Positions 32,343 through 44,511 of a DNA stretch of 64,000 nt are shown one piece after another. The position numbers and the translations under genes are program-made. The stretch comes from Echria macrotheca (lineage: Eukaryota > Ascomycota > Sordariomycetes > Sordariales > Schizotheciaceae), in the NCBI GenBank assembly GCA_030411725.1, contig MU839840.1, forward strand, positions 806,001 to 870,000, in the 5' to 3' direction. Position 1 is the stretch's first letter, and every line of letters begins with the position of its first letter. The notes under the pieces were generated by a model. The model did no database searches and was not told the DNA's origin. It was given only the letters and a program-made list of their open reading frames with translations.

Positions 32343-33581
32343 TTTTTGTGTCGGGAGGTTTGGTGTTTGCGGGGAGGGAATGTGGGATGAGCGTTTTTGG
32401 TGGCGAGGGGTCGAGGGGTCGATGGAGGGGCAGAGGCGATGATGTCTTTGTCACGGCGCGGGTAGGTACCAACGAAGGTAGGTCTTTGCTTTAGTAGGTG
32501 CAGCAGCAGAATTCAGGACCAAAGCCGGAGAAAAGTGAAAGCAAGCTACCTAAGGATTTGGTCGAGTGGGAAGCCGGACCAGTTCGATCAAAACTTCCCA
32601 CGGCCATCGTGTGACTCAGGCCAGAGAAAGAAAATTTCTATCTCCGCCGAGTGTAAAGTACCTCACGGAACAACTTACGTAGGTTTGTACACATCAGATC
32701 TGGATTCTCTCCTGTCCGGCTCCCTGTCTGCATATTGCGGCGGCTTGGTAACAGTGTGCGTGCACTGTGGTGGTCCTGCCGCGATCCGGGCCTTGTTCGC
32801 TACTTTGTGCGGACCGGAGCGTCCGGATGGCCTCGACTCGCCGACCCGATGCCGAGGGCCGAACTCGACTTTCTTTTGTTGCGGACCAAAACACTCACAA
32901 CATGATCCATCAACTTTGGCCGTCCTGATAGACGTCGAGGGCATGCTGTGCAGGGCGGGGTTTCCCCGGAATCGACTCGAACCCGCCGCTTTGGGGGGTT
33001 TATCATGCCAATCAAGACGCTGTGCCACACCAACTAGAAGGAACACCTGCATGGCTGCAAACAGCATCTGCAGAGTCTGCAGAGTTACGCCCTTGTTGGG
33101 ACAGCCGCAGCATTTTATATGCCGCAGGCCGGGCTCGTCACCAACTTGAACTCTTGATGTCGTCTGATGGCATGTCCTGAATCTCTCCCGCGCACCGTAT
33201 CAACTTTAATCGTTCCCACTGTTCAACCGTAGCATTGAAACCATCCCATCCACCGCGGTTAGCGAAGGCGAAATAAGTCGGCTGGACGTCCAAGGGTCGT
33301 TTCGATGTCCCGAGCGGCCCAGAGAGAGACCAATGGCAAGTGGCGAAGAAATCCCCTTCCGAGGCCACAGTTTATTAGTCACATACATACTCAACAGAGC
33401 TTCCGGTGCGAGACCGGACGTTGTCGATTACCAAATCGCGTAATTCCGGTCTTTTGACTCAACGCTTGCTTTGATAGGCGAGTGTTTTGCTTTGAAAATT
33501 TCCAACCAATCCGGCCTCACCGTCTCTTATCAAAGTCGTCGAATCTTCCACTCTTTTCCTCTTCTGCCTACCCCAATACCC
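32343..33581. other. Divergent PDX1/PDX2 promoter region
   Basis: No gene is evident. The frame 32535-33149 (+) and its antisense counterparts lack domains. The region presumably contains the regulatory sites for both vitamin B6 genes, though I see no obvious shared palindrome. Confidence 0.5.
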
Positions 33582-34437
33582 ATGAGGGATATGGCGCCCG
33601 TCACCGTCGGCGTGCTCGCGCTGCAGGGCGGCGTCGGCGAGCATATCGCCCTGTTGAAAAAGGCAGCGACACATATCGCCTCATCACACGGGACAACCAC
33701 CAGCAGTCCAAAGGGAGGAATAATCGAGTTCAACTTCGTCGAGGTCCGCACCGCCGAGCAACTTGCCCGCACCGATGCCCTCATCATCCCCGGCGGCGAG
33801 AGCACAACCATGGCCATTGTCGCCCGGAGACTAGGGCTGCTGGACCCATTGCGCCACTTTGTCAAGTGAGCCATTCTTCGCTGCTGTTGAGTGTCATTCA
33901 TACTGACAGTGCGGTAGAGTTGACCATAAACCGGTATGGGGCACCTGTGCCGGTCTGGTCATGCTGGCCGAGGAAGCGAGCGCGACCAAGCAGGGCGGCC
34001 AGGAGCTCGTGGGAGGCTTGGACGTGAGAGTGCTGCGCAACCGCTACGGGACCCAGATCCAGAGCTTCGTCGCCGAGCTGGACTTGCCCTTCCTCGGCGA
34101 CGGCGAGAAGCCGTTCCGCGGTGTCTTCATCCGCGCCCCGGTTGTCGAGGAGATCATGAGCCGTTCCGCGGCCGGGGAGAGCGACCATGTCGCCGAACCG
34201 GCCGCTAACGGGAATTCAAACAATACCACCGAGCCGGTTCAGGTTCTTGGTGTGTTTAGGAAGCCCGGCGCGACGGGTGAACCCGACGAGGATGTAGTCG
34301 CAGTTAGGCAGCGCAACGTATTCGGGACGAGCTTCCATCCAGAGCTGACAGACGATATTCGGATACACACCTGGTGGTTAGGGCAGGTGCTGGCGGCGGT
34401 ACGGCATGGTGACCTGGTTGTTTCAAAGACGGAATAG
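33582..34437 (+). CDS. PDX2: Pyridoxal 5'-phosphate synthase glutaminase subunit PDX2 (SNO)
   Basis: Two exons (33582-33865, 33918-34437) give 267 residues. The subunit hydrolyses glutamine and channels ammonia to PDX1. The class I glutamine amidotransferase fold is clear: VGVLALQGGVGEHI, oxyanion loop LIIPGGESTTM, nucleophile Cys in VWGTCAGLVM and the His-Glu pair in FGTSFHPELTDD. An insert rich in Asn/Glu (about residues 180-200, AANGNSNNTTEP) lengthens it compared with bacterial forms, as in other filamentous fungi. The first of two close ATGs (33582, 33591) is used. Divergent from PDX1. Confidence 0.95.
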
Positions 34438-34949
34438 AAGAGGAGTGGGTGGTAGTAGCCGGTGTTGGTACAAGTCGCTTGTACTGATAATTCTTCCCAA
34501 CTGAGTAACGTCCTCGACACAACACGAGGCACCGGTTCTTCTCATTAATACACATTACATTTCCAACTTTTCGTCCGCCTCAGGATGGCCCTTAGCTGCC
34601 GACTAGATGCGCCATCCTTCCATGGATAGGCAGCCCATATGACCAGCCCAGCACCAGAGAATGCAGTCCAACTCCAAGCGTATCACGCTTAACCTTGACG
34701 AAATCGACCCTTTTGACCCAAAATTGCACCATTTTCCAAACCCTACCGTTCCCGCCGGCGATGACCCAACATGATAACCCCTGGTGGTAATAATTCACAC
34801 ATATGGACTGACTCATGCTCGGTGCCTATTGAATTTGAGCGCGCTGCGGTGAGAGCAACCCTTATCTGCCTTCTTTCGGTGCGTCCAAGGACCAGCCATC
34901 ATCGATTTTGTCTTTCAATCGGGTTATTCATCACAGCACCTCGTAAATA
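34438..34949. other. Convergent intergenic region
   Basis: Between the PDX2 stop and the 3' end of the receptor gene. No gene signal. Confidence 0.5.
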
Positions 34950-36324
34950 TCAACCCTCTTTTATTTTGCTTGTCGAGGAAACTGACGAAGCAACTGGCCG
35001 GCCCGGCTCCTCCAGTGCTGCCTCAAGATCGCTCAGAATGATATCGCCCTTGTCGTTGCGGTCGGGAAGTTCCATCCACGAGTGTCGGTTCGCCGGTGAT
35101 AGGGGGTTGCGAGATGGTTTGGATCCGATTGTGAGCTGTGGGCCGCTGCCGGCTAGACTCGTCTCGTTTTGGGATGGCCGCGACTCCAACAGTCCTGGGA
35201 ACAGCTTGCCGACTAGAGGCTTCATTGTCATAGCACACGCTACCACGATGGCCGTGTTGGGCTCGATCAACGTCCAGTATGTCAGGGTGGTGCCGTTATA
35301 GGTAAAGTCCGGATCAGGTTGTCCTTTTTCTTGTATGAGGATGACTAGACGCGTAAAGGACACGAAGACGGTACTGTAGACGTCAGACGTTGTATTTAGA
35401 TGAGATAAATTGGCTTACAAGAAACCGATCAAGAAGATACCCATGACGGCAGCCTTTTGTCGGCGCGGAAGGTTTAGCGGCAGGACGATCGGAATGGGAA
35501 GCAAAAAGATTAACAGGTCTGTCGCAACGACAAATCTGTGGGGCTTCGTGAGTAAAACATGAAAATGAAATTAAGGCTGCCATGTGTCTTACCCAGTAGT
35601 GATCCACCACGTTGTTTGACTTGTTGTATAAGTGGCCACGACGGTGGGATCCCAAGTCGCCGAGAGGGGGATCGTGTACGTGAAAATGGCAGCTTGCGTG
35701 AAGAGGCTCGAAACGACGACAATTACGAGGACGGAGTAGCAAGCCCATCGTTGCCATCGGAGTGGGAAAATACTAAGATAGAGCAGACAGATGGACACCT
35801 TGGTGAACGAGAGGGCAGGGAGGTAGAACATGAAAGACCACCACCAAGCCTGTTGGAGCAGTGTCAGCATTTACCTCTACACCCTACCGACTAACGCAGG
35901 AACTCAGGCTGAATACGTACGCATAGAATGTTTGGGACTTCTGAAGCGGCATCGAAGTCGTAAATATGTTTGCCCAGGCCATGTTGCGTTTCTGCGAAAG
36001 TGTAAGGACACCAAGATTTCATAAGCAGATGGGCCAACTCACGGTTATACGTTGTCGCTGTCAGTCCAGTGGAGCAAATCTGGTCATGATCAGTCACCCT
36101 TCATCCACAGTGTACTCGGTATGAGGCCATACTATCGACAGAATGATGCACCAATCCGAGGGGCCAAAAGTTCGGATGATGTTGGCTCGGGTATAGCATC
36201 TCAACGCAACAAATATCAATGCTATCGCCCAAGGAACAAAAGCCGCGGCGGCGATGTTGGGTCCGAGGTCGGGTACGGGCTCCTGCGAGGGAGGAGGGGA
36301 CCCTTCGGGTGTCGAGGAGCTCAT
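34950..36324 (-). CDS. Fungal rhodopsin-domain (Pth11-like) seven-helix membrane protein
   Basis: Six exons on the minus strand (36324-36133, 36079-36043, 35991-35921, 35849-35593, 35535-35419, 35373-34950) join to 365 residues. Hydrophobic helices are seen in AAAAFVPWAIALIFVALRCYTR, the short exons 2-3 region, WWWSFMFYLPALSFTKVSICLLYL, WACYSVLVIVVVSSLF, TDLLIFLLPIPIVLPLNLP, KAAVMGIFLIGFLFTVFVSF and a last one at ALIEPNTAIVV. The pattern LRCYTR...DWCIILS, SFTKVSICLLYLSIFP, DLLIFLLPIP and WTLIEPNTAIV...CAMTMKPL is the hallmark of the fungal rhodopsin-like family that includes Pth11-type surface receptors. No CFEM domain. The C-terminus is a cytosolic Ser-rich tail. Ligand unknown. Confidence 0.85.
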
Positions 36325-38299
36325 GTCGGCGGCGTGAAGGCCAGCATTGGCGAGGGGCGGGCTGCTGCAACTCTGACAAGTTGCGTTGCGGGTGAAGAGC
36401 CCGAGAGCCTCAGTCTAGGCCATGTTATCTGTCTGGACGACGACGACGGTTCCGGCTGGCAAGTGATGACAATGACGTTGGAGGCCGTTCAGGGTTCCGA
36501 TGGTATGCTATCGACTAAGACGAGACGGGGTTGACAGGTATATGAGCTGGGGTCCACGTCGTCTCTTCGGGGACAGAACGAAGAAGGGGGAGAGAACAGC
36601 GGCTTGACCGGCAAGATGCCTCCCTTCTTCTGTCGAACGAACCATGGTCCGCAGGGATTGCCGCTGCGGTGGCAGGCTGCAGGTCGCATCCGAGCTCCCA
36701 CTTGGGTAAGGTGTCCAGGGGTGTGGCGCTGGCCGACAGGTTTGGCTCGCTCGGAAGCTCCCCGCTGAAGTACCGTAGCGTATCGAGAGCGCCAACGACT
36801 TGTCCTGAACAAGATCGCCAAACCCATCAGCCCTGAGATCGCTGAACGAGGAGCATGGAGATCCGCGGATCACAGATCCAGGTTTCACTCCCAACAACAA
36901 TGCTGGCTGCATGATGGGGGTAAAAGCAATGTACAATGGCCCCATGAAAACCTTGGGGATATAAAAGCGAGTCATCTCGCTGCTCTCGTTGACCCTTTCG
37001 CACGTTGTTGAGGTCCCGTCCGCCGAGCATTGTCAACCAGTTTCCTGTAACCGTCGTCGGGGAGTTCTGAGCGGCTGCGGCTGACTGGCCTGGGAAATAA
37101 ATATTTACCGACCTATGCCTGCCGCAAGGATGCATCCGCATCCCGGTTCTCTGCTCATCAAACTTGGTGCGCGCCTCTGTCATAAAGGCGTTCTCGTTGA
37201 GGTCAATATCCATCCTTTTCTCGCCATCCCAAGTGACTCTCGAAGATCGGAAATTGACTCGGCCGAGATTGACCCGCCGGGTGGTTCGAGGATGTCCCCT
37301 AGGCGTCGGAAATCGGGGCAACATTGCGCACGTTCTGACCTCTTTTGTGGTTCGACGAAGGGAGGCTGCCGCCACAATGTGCTCCCGCTCCAGGTTGCTT
37401 CCAACGATGGCGGGGAGTCTGCAATTGTGACCGCGGCATTCACCGGTCAGCCAAAATAGAACGAAGTCCATGGCCTGAAGCCTTCCCGTAGCGGATCCAG
37501 ATCACTGGGTCGCTGTGAAATGATGTGTCAAGTGTTGCATGCGAGTTGGCAGGGAGGGTAACCGCGCATCATTTCAGGGGATGTTGCAGCGCTCGCACAA
37601 AGTAGAAAAACTGCGGGGGTCACGAACTGCCGTTGCTCTCCTGGTTAACTCAGTCGGGCGGCATTCCGCGCAGGACGGGGGGTTCGTGCGCAAAAGTCAG
37701 AATAAGCAATGCAGCAAATAACTGCTGCTGTGCCACCACACCGATGAGCGGGCATTTATTGCACTGCCGCGACATGTGATGGTGTGGGAATGGTGTGGGA
37801 TTCCCGGCCACTTTACACTGAAGCGCAGGCCCTTCGGCGAGAAACCGAACGGTCGGTCCGGGCCGGGTGCTCTGCTTGTCCTGTTCCGGTCGTCAAAGTC
37901 CGTGCCTACCCGCACTCGGTCTCGGCTTGAGACCAGAGTCGGAGTTGCGTCTTCATTTTGTTGGACAAGTGGAAGGTGGAGGACAGAGGGGAGATCTTGG
38001 CAATGACTTAAGGTTCACGGAACAGGGCGATTTAGCGCCCGCGCCTGCGTTCAGCCCAGGGCCCAGGCCCCGAACGGCAGGTCGCGGGGTGCTTGTGCCC
38101 CACCATGGAAGTTTCCTAGCTTGCATTCACCGCGGGGCACGAAACGGAGACCTCAACTGCAGCTCTTCGACAAATTCCCGACTAAACTTCAACTCCAGCA
38201 TCAACAGGGAACTCTTGATACGGTATCGTCATAAACATCGACAAGCCGAGCCCAATTAATCATCAATTGCAAGTTACTCGCTCCTCTGAACGGGACCAA
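36325..38299. other. Divergent intergenic region, 2 kb
   Basis: This separates the receptor gene from RPC37. A 214-codon frame (36827-37471, -) is open but has no recognisable domain, and its antisense is equally open. I see no gene I can support. Confidence 0.45.
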
Positions 38300-39388
38300 A
38301 TGTCCACCTCGGCGAACGATAGACATGAATCACACGACGACGACGACGACGACGATCCCATCGTGGCGAGCTACAACGTGTTCATCAAGCCGGGGCAGGG
38401 TACAAACCGCAAGGTAGTCACCCTCGACTTTCATACCATCACCTCCCACGACCCGTCACAGCTGCGAGCGCCGAAGATCGCCGAATTCCGTGTGAAGCAG
38501 AAGGAGGGCATGTACGAGCTAGATGTTCCTGTCGACACGTCAGAGTCTTACGACAAGAGAAAAGGAGTGAAATGGGGCACAGCACTCCAGAAATCCACAG
38601 AGGCCAGGAACGGTGCGAGTTTGGGTCTGGCTGGAGGGTTCGGCGTCGGTGGGACCGGGAGCCGCGCCGCAGCTGCGGCTGTCAGAGGCAGAGCAGCAGG
38701 GGACCAGGACGGCGATGTCCCGACCACGTGGGAAGAAGCCCAAAGACTCGACAGAGTGATCCGGACGCGGACCTTTACCGGCATTGCGGAAACGGATGAG
38801 GCTCTTAAATACTACGTCGGTGTTTTCCAAGGAAGTAAGTCTGATCAAGTGGTCGTGGTGAAGCTCAGCTTGCTAACAGTCGCCCCCTTTCTGCCGCTAG
38901 AAAACATCCACCTGAGCCCGGTTGCGCATAATGTCGTGCTTCGGCCCGTCCAGCCTTACATCGATGCAGCAACTGAGCAGGAGAAACAGGAGAAGCAGGC
39001 CAGGCTGCCCCCCGGGGCGACAGGACCCGGCGGTGGCGCAGATAAGCCGCCCAGCCGTGCGATTACGATGACCATCAAGTCTGCTATGGATGGAGTAACG
39101 AGGGAAACCATGGCGGATCGCTTACACGCTGTCCAAGTAGAGCCCTGGCAGCAAATCGCGTGGTATCACGACGAGACCCAAGGCGCCTGGGATGTCTATA
39201 GGGAATGCCTTCTGCTTCATCCGGACGACAAGGGGAAGAATGTTCCTGAGGGAGAAAATTGCGCTGCCGGTGGAGCTGCTGACTTGGTTGACAAAGTCCC
39301 CAAGCTTCGGCAGGAAGAGTCGGATGACGCTTCGAAAAAGTCAGCCCGGGGTGGTGGTACTTCCGTTTTTCGGAGCTTGATAATCTAG
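38300..39388 (+). CDS. RPC37: RNA polymerase III subunit RPC5/RPC37
   Basis: Two exons (38300-38834, 38901-39388) give 340 residues. The 66-nt intron (GTAAGT...GCTAACAG...CTAG) is a multiple of three without a stop, so the unspliced frame also stays open. The start is the first ATG. After an Asp run, the Sin/RPC5 conserved region appears: DPIVASYNVFIKPGQG, LRAPKIAEFRVKQKEGMYELDVPVDT, YDKRKGVKWGTALQKS, then RTFTGIAETDEALKYYVGVF and IHLSPVAHNVVLRPVQPYID. This subunit pairs with RPC53/RPC4 in a TFIIF-like module for Pol III initiation and termination. Nuclear. Confidence 0.88.
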   Translation: MSTSANDRHESHDDDDDDDPIVASYNVFIKPGQGTNRKVVTLDFHTITSHDPSQLRAPKIAEFRVKQKEGMYELDVPVDTSESYDKRKGVKWGTALQKSTEARNGASLGLAGGFGVGGTGSRAAAAAVRGRAAGDQDGDVPTTWEEAQRLDRVIRTRTFTGIAETDEALKYYVGVFQGSKSDQVVVVKLSLLTVAPFLPLENIHLSPVAHNVVLRPVQPYIDAATEQEKQEKQARLPPGATGPGGGADKPPSRAITMTIKSAMDGVTRETMADRLHAVQVEPWQQIAWYHDETQGAWDVYRECLLLHPDDKGKNVPEGENCAAGGAADLVDKVPKLRQEESDDASKKSARGGGTSVFRSLII

Positions 39389-39906
39389 TTGGGTGGCTAG
39401 ACTCTTTTTGTCAATAGATAGCTTACCAGTGAAGAAAGACTACTTATTAGCATACCGGGGCAAGGAGGGTTCCCTGATGACAGAGGTGATTTGGGAGAAC
39501 CCCAGAACTGCGACTGCTTGTCGTAGAACCAGGATACCAAAACAGCCAAGGGGCCGCGTGCCCACGCCGGTTCCACGATCTATGCATGAACTTGACGATT
39601 GACGCCTCACAGTATTGTTCTCATCCCAGTGGAGGAATGTGAAAGATTTGCACGCTTGATCTAATCTACATGTCATACAAGTCCAAACGCTCCCCTCCCC
39701 GATTTTCATCACGCTGCTCATCAGATGCTCACCCACGCCTTGCGCCCGCTTATATAATGCGGTCCGGATGGATCGATCAACCGGGGATGAGAAGGCTTTT
39801 GATCTTATTATCACCAGATGTCGCCGTAGGCAGGAAGTACTCTTCATAATCCAGAACTCCTTTTAGGGAACCGTCTTGGGCCCGTTTCGCCATTCAATCC
39901 CGACGC
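39389..39906. other. Convergent intergenic region
   Basis: Between the ends of RPC37 and PAT1. No gene is seen. Confidence 0.5.
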
Positions 39907-42519
39907 TTACTGCAAAAGCTCGACATCCAGGCCGATGGAATGCATGAAAAGATTGACATTTCCGAGGCGGTGGTGAGCAAGATCGCGAGGTAGCGTCTTG
40001 GACAGAGTAACCGTGTCCATGACGCGGTCCTTGACAGCAAGCACCAGGCGCTGTTGCTGCTCCGCGCTGGCACCAATGCCGATGAGGGCTAGGAGCTGCC
40101 AGACGTACATGTCGTCGCCAGTGTTCACGGTGCCTGGGAACATGTGAGGCAGGCTAGGCTCGAGGAGGTTGAAAAGCTGAGTATATTGGGCATCCCTGGA
40201 CACACAATGTTAGAGTGGTTCACTCGGTCACAGAGGGACGACTTACCAGGCACGCCATGCGTCTTCGCTACCGCCCCCTTCGCGTTTGATGCTCTCAGCA
40301 CGGCTTAGGATCATAGTGAGCATCGAGGCACCGATCCGGCTCTTGGCAATCATGTCGAGATTGCGGTCGCATACAAGGCCGAGCACACCAGCGACCAAGT
40401 CGAGCTCGAGCTCATTGAGGAAGTTGAAAAGGGTCGGCATGACGGCGACCGAAAATAGCTCTACGTTCTCACGCATCGCCGCGTTGAGCTGTATCTCGCC
40501 CGTTGTGACCTGGGCCCCGCGGACGACGTCCAGGTTGTCGAGATTCACCACGATGAGGGTGAGGATGGTGGCTCGCTGTTCCGTCGTCGTGTGGCGGAAT
40601 ATACGCTCCATCGCCTTCTTGCCCTTGCTGTACGACAGGAGAGCAATGAACGGGTGCACGCCGCCATTCGCTTGCTCATCATGAACACGAAGTGCTTTCC
40701 ACAGCTTTTTGTTGAGCTCCTGCGCAGCCATGTTCCAGGCGATATGTCTGTCTCTGCCCTCTGCGTCATCGTCATTAGCAGGAGGTGGAGGCATTGTGCG
40801 ATCATGGTCTTCCATCTCCATGAGCGTGCTGTAAACGACTTCGATAGAGCGGAGCTCAGTCTTCCTATCTCTGCCAGTGGGTGCCTGAATATGTTTGTGT
40901 GCGCTGCTAGGACGGTGGACCTCGCCAGCCGTCTCATTACGCTTGATGTTGAGCAGGGGTTTCGGCGTTTTGGCATTGCTGAAAGATATTTTGCCCAGGC
41001 TGCCTTCAATCACAAGCTGCTTATTCTTAGGTTTGTTCTTAGCTGCCTCGACCGCACGCTGAACTTGCTGTTCCATCCTCTGCATATGATTCTCGGGCCC
41101 GCGGTTGTGCCTCCTGGGACCCCCCAACCTACTTCCAGTCTGGAAAAGGTACGTCTGAGCAAAGTTGTTAAGCGGCTGGCTGGGATGTTGCCGCTGGCCA
41201 CCCTGTATCTGGCTGTGGACTTGATAATAGAAATCCTCAGCGAGGGATTCATCCGTGCCATGCTCGTTGGGGTTTCCGGTCGCTGCCACGAGCTGCTGGA
41301 GCTGGATCCGCGTCACAAAATTCTTGTCCTGTGGAGTCATGATTCCATTATCGCGAGACATTAAATAAATCTTGTGGTTCCGCTTCGCTCGCTTTGCCTC
41401 TTGCTCCATGAAAGCCGCCTTCTCTTCTTCGGACATCTGCGGCAGTTGTGACGTCTGGCCCATGAGATGTGGTTGACGTGAAAAGGAGCCCTGGGGACGG
41501 TGTCCCGGAAATCCGGGGTGGCCCGGGAGAACCGGAGGGGCTCCATGAGGTTGGTTGACAATCCTCGTGGCATCTCCAGAGAGTCTGTTTGGGTTCTGAA
41601 GGATTTGCGTCGGTGGAACATGGGAGGCCGGTTGCTGTCGTGGGTGTACCGGAGGCGCCGCATGTGGTTGAGGGACGTGCTGCGGAGGGGTCGCATGTTT
41701 CGAATGCGGCCTCTGAAGGATCGCGATAGGATGGCCTTGTCCGGGATGAACTGGTTGGTCGCCGAGTCGCGCATGCTCAGGCGGTATCGGGCCAAGAGAT
41801 GTGGGTTGTGCATACTGATATGCCTGATCGTAGTGGAAAGCTGGTTGAGATTGCGTCTGTGGCTGTAGCTGCGGGGCCGGGGACGGCACGGCTTGCTGAA
41901 CAGGCTTCTTCGCTTGCGCTCGCATCTGGGCTTCCACCTCCTCGACACTCATAAACTTGCGACTTGGAGCTGCTGTTGGAGCTGAAACCTCGGCCGGCTG
42001 GGTCGGCTGCTGTTTTTTAGGAGCAACGCCCCAGAGAGCAGCATCCACCTGAAGTTCGGCAACGGGCTCTTGGTTGTACTTTTCGTAGCCAGTCCTCGCG
42101 GGTTTCTGCGACGCAGAGGCATAGTTATACGACGAGGGCGTAGTGACGGGAACTTGGGCGAGCGAAGCGGCAGCGGACGGCTGAATGTTCGGTTGAGCAG
42201 CCCGCGCAACGGGCGCCTGGCGGTTGAACCGGACGTGCTCCTCATCGATGGCGTTGGCGACCTTGGCAGTCTGGCCAAAGAAGTCGAAATCTTTGCCGAC
42301 GGGAGCTGCCGTAATGCCACTGGTATCGCCAAATGTGTCATCATTGAAAACGTCGTCGGTTTCGTCTAGCTGATCGCCCAAGCCATCGTACGTATCCTCG
42401 AACTCCAGAGCCTCGCCATCGTCGACCTGTTCAGAGAGACCGGCAAAGGGATCTCGTGCCTGGGAAAACCCCGCCCCGGTGACGGCAGGCTTCCTTGTAT
42501 CGAAGCCGAAAAACGACAT
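39907..42519 (-). CDS. PAT1: PAT1, mRNA decapping activator
   Basis: Two exons (42519-40247, 40195-39907; 51-nt intron in phase 2) give 853 residues. PAT1 links deadenylated mRNA to Dhh1/Lsm1-7/Dcp1-2 in P-bodies and represses translation. The N-terminus MSFFGFDTRKPA is the conserved start and supports this ATG. An acidic segment (ALEFEDTYDGLGDQLDETDD) precedes a long Gln/Pro/His-rich disordered middle, and MSEEEKAAFMEQEAKRAKRNHKIYLMSRDNGIMTPQDKNFVTRIQLQQLV marks the Mid domain in outline. The C-terminal helical repeat region (AWNMAAQELNKKLWKALRV, FPHTTTEQ-like, VSVAVMPTLFNFLNELELD) follows. Confidence 0.93.
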
Positions 42520-44511
42520 GGTAAAATAGGAACCGTCGAAGATGTTACTATAGCAGGATTGTCAGCCATTAGGCTCCAGGTGAATGTGGTTGCTTCAATT
42601 CAGGCAACATATAATCTTTGACATGGATTCGGTGGGATACGAGCGGGGACTGCTCAGCTCCATGAAGATGGTAAGAAAACGTCCCACGATACTGCTCCTC
42701 GTTGCGCGCCACGAGAAACAGCCCCAGGCAGCGTAAGGGAACTGATTTGTCGCACTGTCCCAAACTGGCGGCGGCGGAGAGACTGTCGATGGGGCTTCCG
42801 CACCCGACGAAGCGCATGTGTTGGAGGCTGCGGAAATGGCAGAGACGTGACGAGGAAACACACGCGACACAGCGAACACCAGGCCGTCCAGATAGGAGCA
42901 TTACTTACAACGAAAAAGGGAGCGACACTGGTATAGTTGGATTGATCAAGTCTCATGATGATGCAATGCGATCCAGCCACGACCAGGTTTTCCACCAAAC
43001 CGAGATCCAGCGAGGGTCACGACAAGTGTGGGGTGATGGGACGAAATGGAACGAAACGAAGAAAGAGACTGCGGAAAATAAGTGCACCTACTACCCTCCG
43101 CGTAAGGAAAAGGCCGAAGGAAAGGAAAAGGTGTCGCAAAGCTGGTGTCTCCGCGCTCTGTGGATGCGATCAATTGAGAGCTGGCTGCCCGATCGACGGA
43201 AGTGGGATGCCCTCATGGGATTATCCGGCAGCCAATCGGGGGCCACTTCGGATTAACTCCAGCAGTGGGTCACTCACTCACTTTGCGGACCACTATTAAA
43301 TGCACAGGCTCAGCAGCGCAACAGTGTCCCCCCACACTGGACTTTCACGAAAGGGAGGACATCCAACAACGATACCTATTTCTTGCGCGAGTTTCACTCA
43401 CCTTGTCTTCTTGGTGTATACCGTAGTATCGATTTAAGCTGCCGGCAAAGCAGTTGTTTTGTCTTCGTTCCCTCAGATTTAGCCAGGACTCTGGGGCAGG
43501 CATGATGCAACCGTACCAGCAGATTGCCGAGAGGTGGTTCGCTTCTGGTCGAAGGCATAGATAGGTAACTATATCGATGGCCTAGACCGCGAACCCGCAG
43601 TCCCAGCGCCCCTCCTCAATAACTTAATTCACGGACCCGAGCGGGCCGCCTGCAATCTCAGGCCTGGCCCAAGGCTTATCCGTGGGCCGCATGGGTTGGA
43701 GTTGTAACAATTTTTGTACTCCCACATAGTAGAGTCGTATGGGGATACCTATCGGCGAGACCTTGGTAATTGAAACACTGTGAGCCCGGATTACATGAAA
43801 ATCAAGCAACAGCGGCCTGGGATCGACGAGAGCCACAGCGCCGAGCACGGCTACCGTTTGAAGCGACGCGCTGGGCTGCCACTCAAGTCTTATAGCTTAC
43901 AATCCACAGCAGTAATGGCAAAGCTGCTTGAGATCGCGCGTTGCGAATGCAGCAAAAGTCGCGGACTCTGGAAATCATTTGGCCAAGTACGAGGTGGCGC
44001 GTGCGGCTGAGAGTATATCCCTAGCAGACTGACTGCATACGAACCCTGTGGATTGTTACAACGGCACCTGAGGGATTCTGAACTATGCCGCTAAAAATAC
44101 TGTGGTTGCCGTTTCTGGTGAATCGCAATTCCTTGACCTGTCAGGACACGCGCAACCCATGTCGCCTCCTTTTCTCAAGATCAAGACGCCGCGAATGCAT
44201 CTTTTGGTCCCACTTCCAGACATGACCGCTTCCCCCTGAAGGGCGAAGAATGACCTGTTCTCTTCCACTCCGGATCTCTTCTTGTTGAGCAGCGGCGCTA
44301 CCATCTCCGCCATCCGTTCTTTTAACTTTCGGCTGGCCACGTCAAGTGCCCGCATTTCCAGGGCGCCACCCGATTTCGTCAGGAGACGACAACTTGACCA
44401 ACAAGCCAGCGGTCCATGACTAGTCCCGCCGCTTCTTCATCCTAATCCAAAGCAAAACGCCATCGCACTCCAGAGTCGACTTTGCGGGCGATCCCCAATA
44501 ACGTCATCACG
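42520..44511. other. Divergent intergenic region, 2 kb
   Basis: Upstream of both PAT1 (-) and the mannosyltransferase gene (+). The frame 42702-43256 (+) is Lys/Glu-biased without a domain. I see no gene. Confidence 0.45.

Noticed and set aside
32970..33000. Second B-box-like string on the minus strand
   Set aside because: The flanking 5-nt arms do not pair, so no T-arm forms.
36827..37471. 214-codon frame on the minus strand
   Set aside because: No domain, no plausible introns and an equally open antisense; likely chance in GC-rich DNA.
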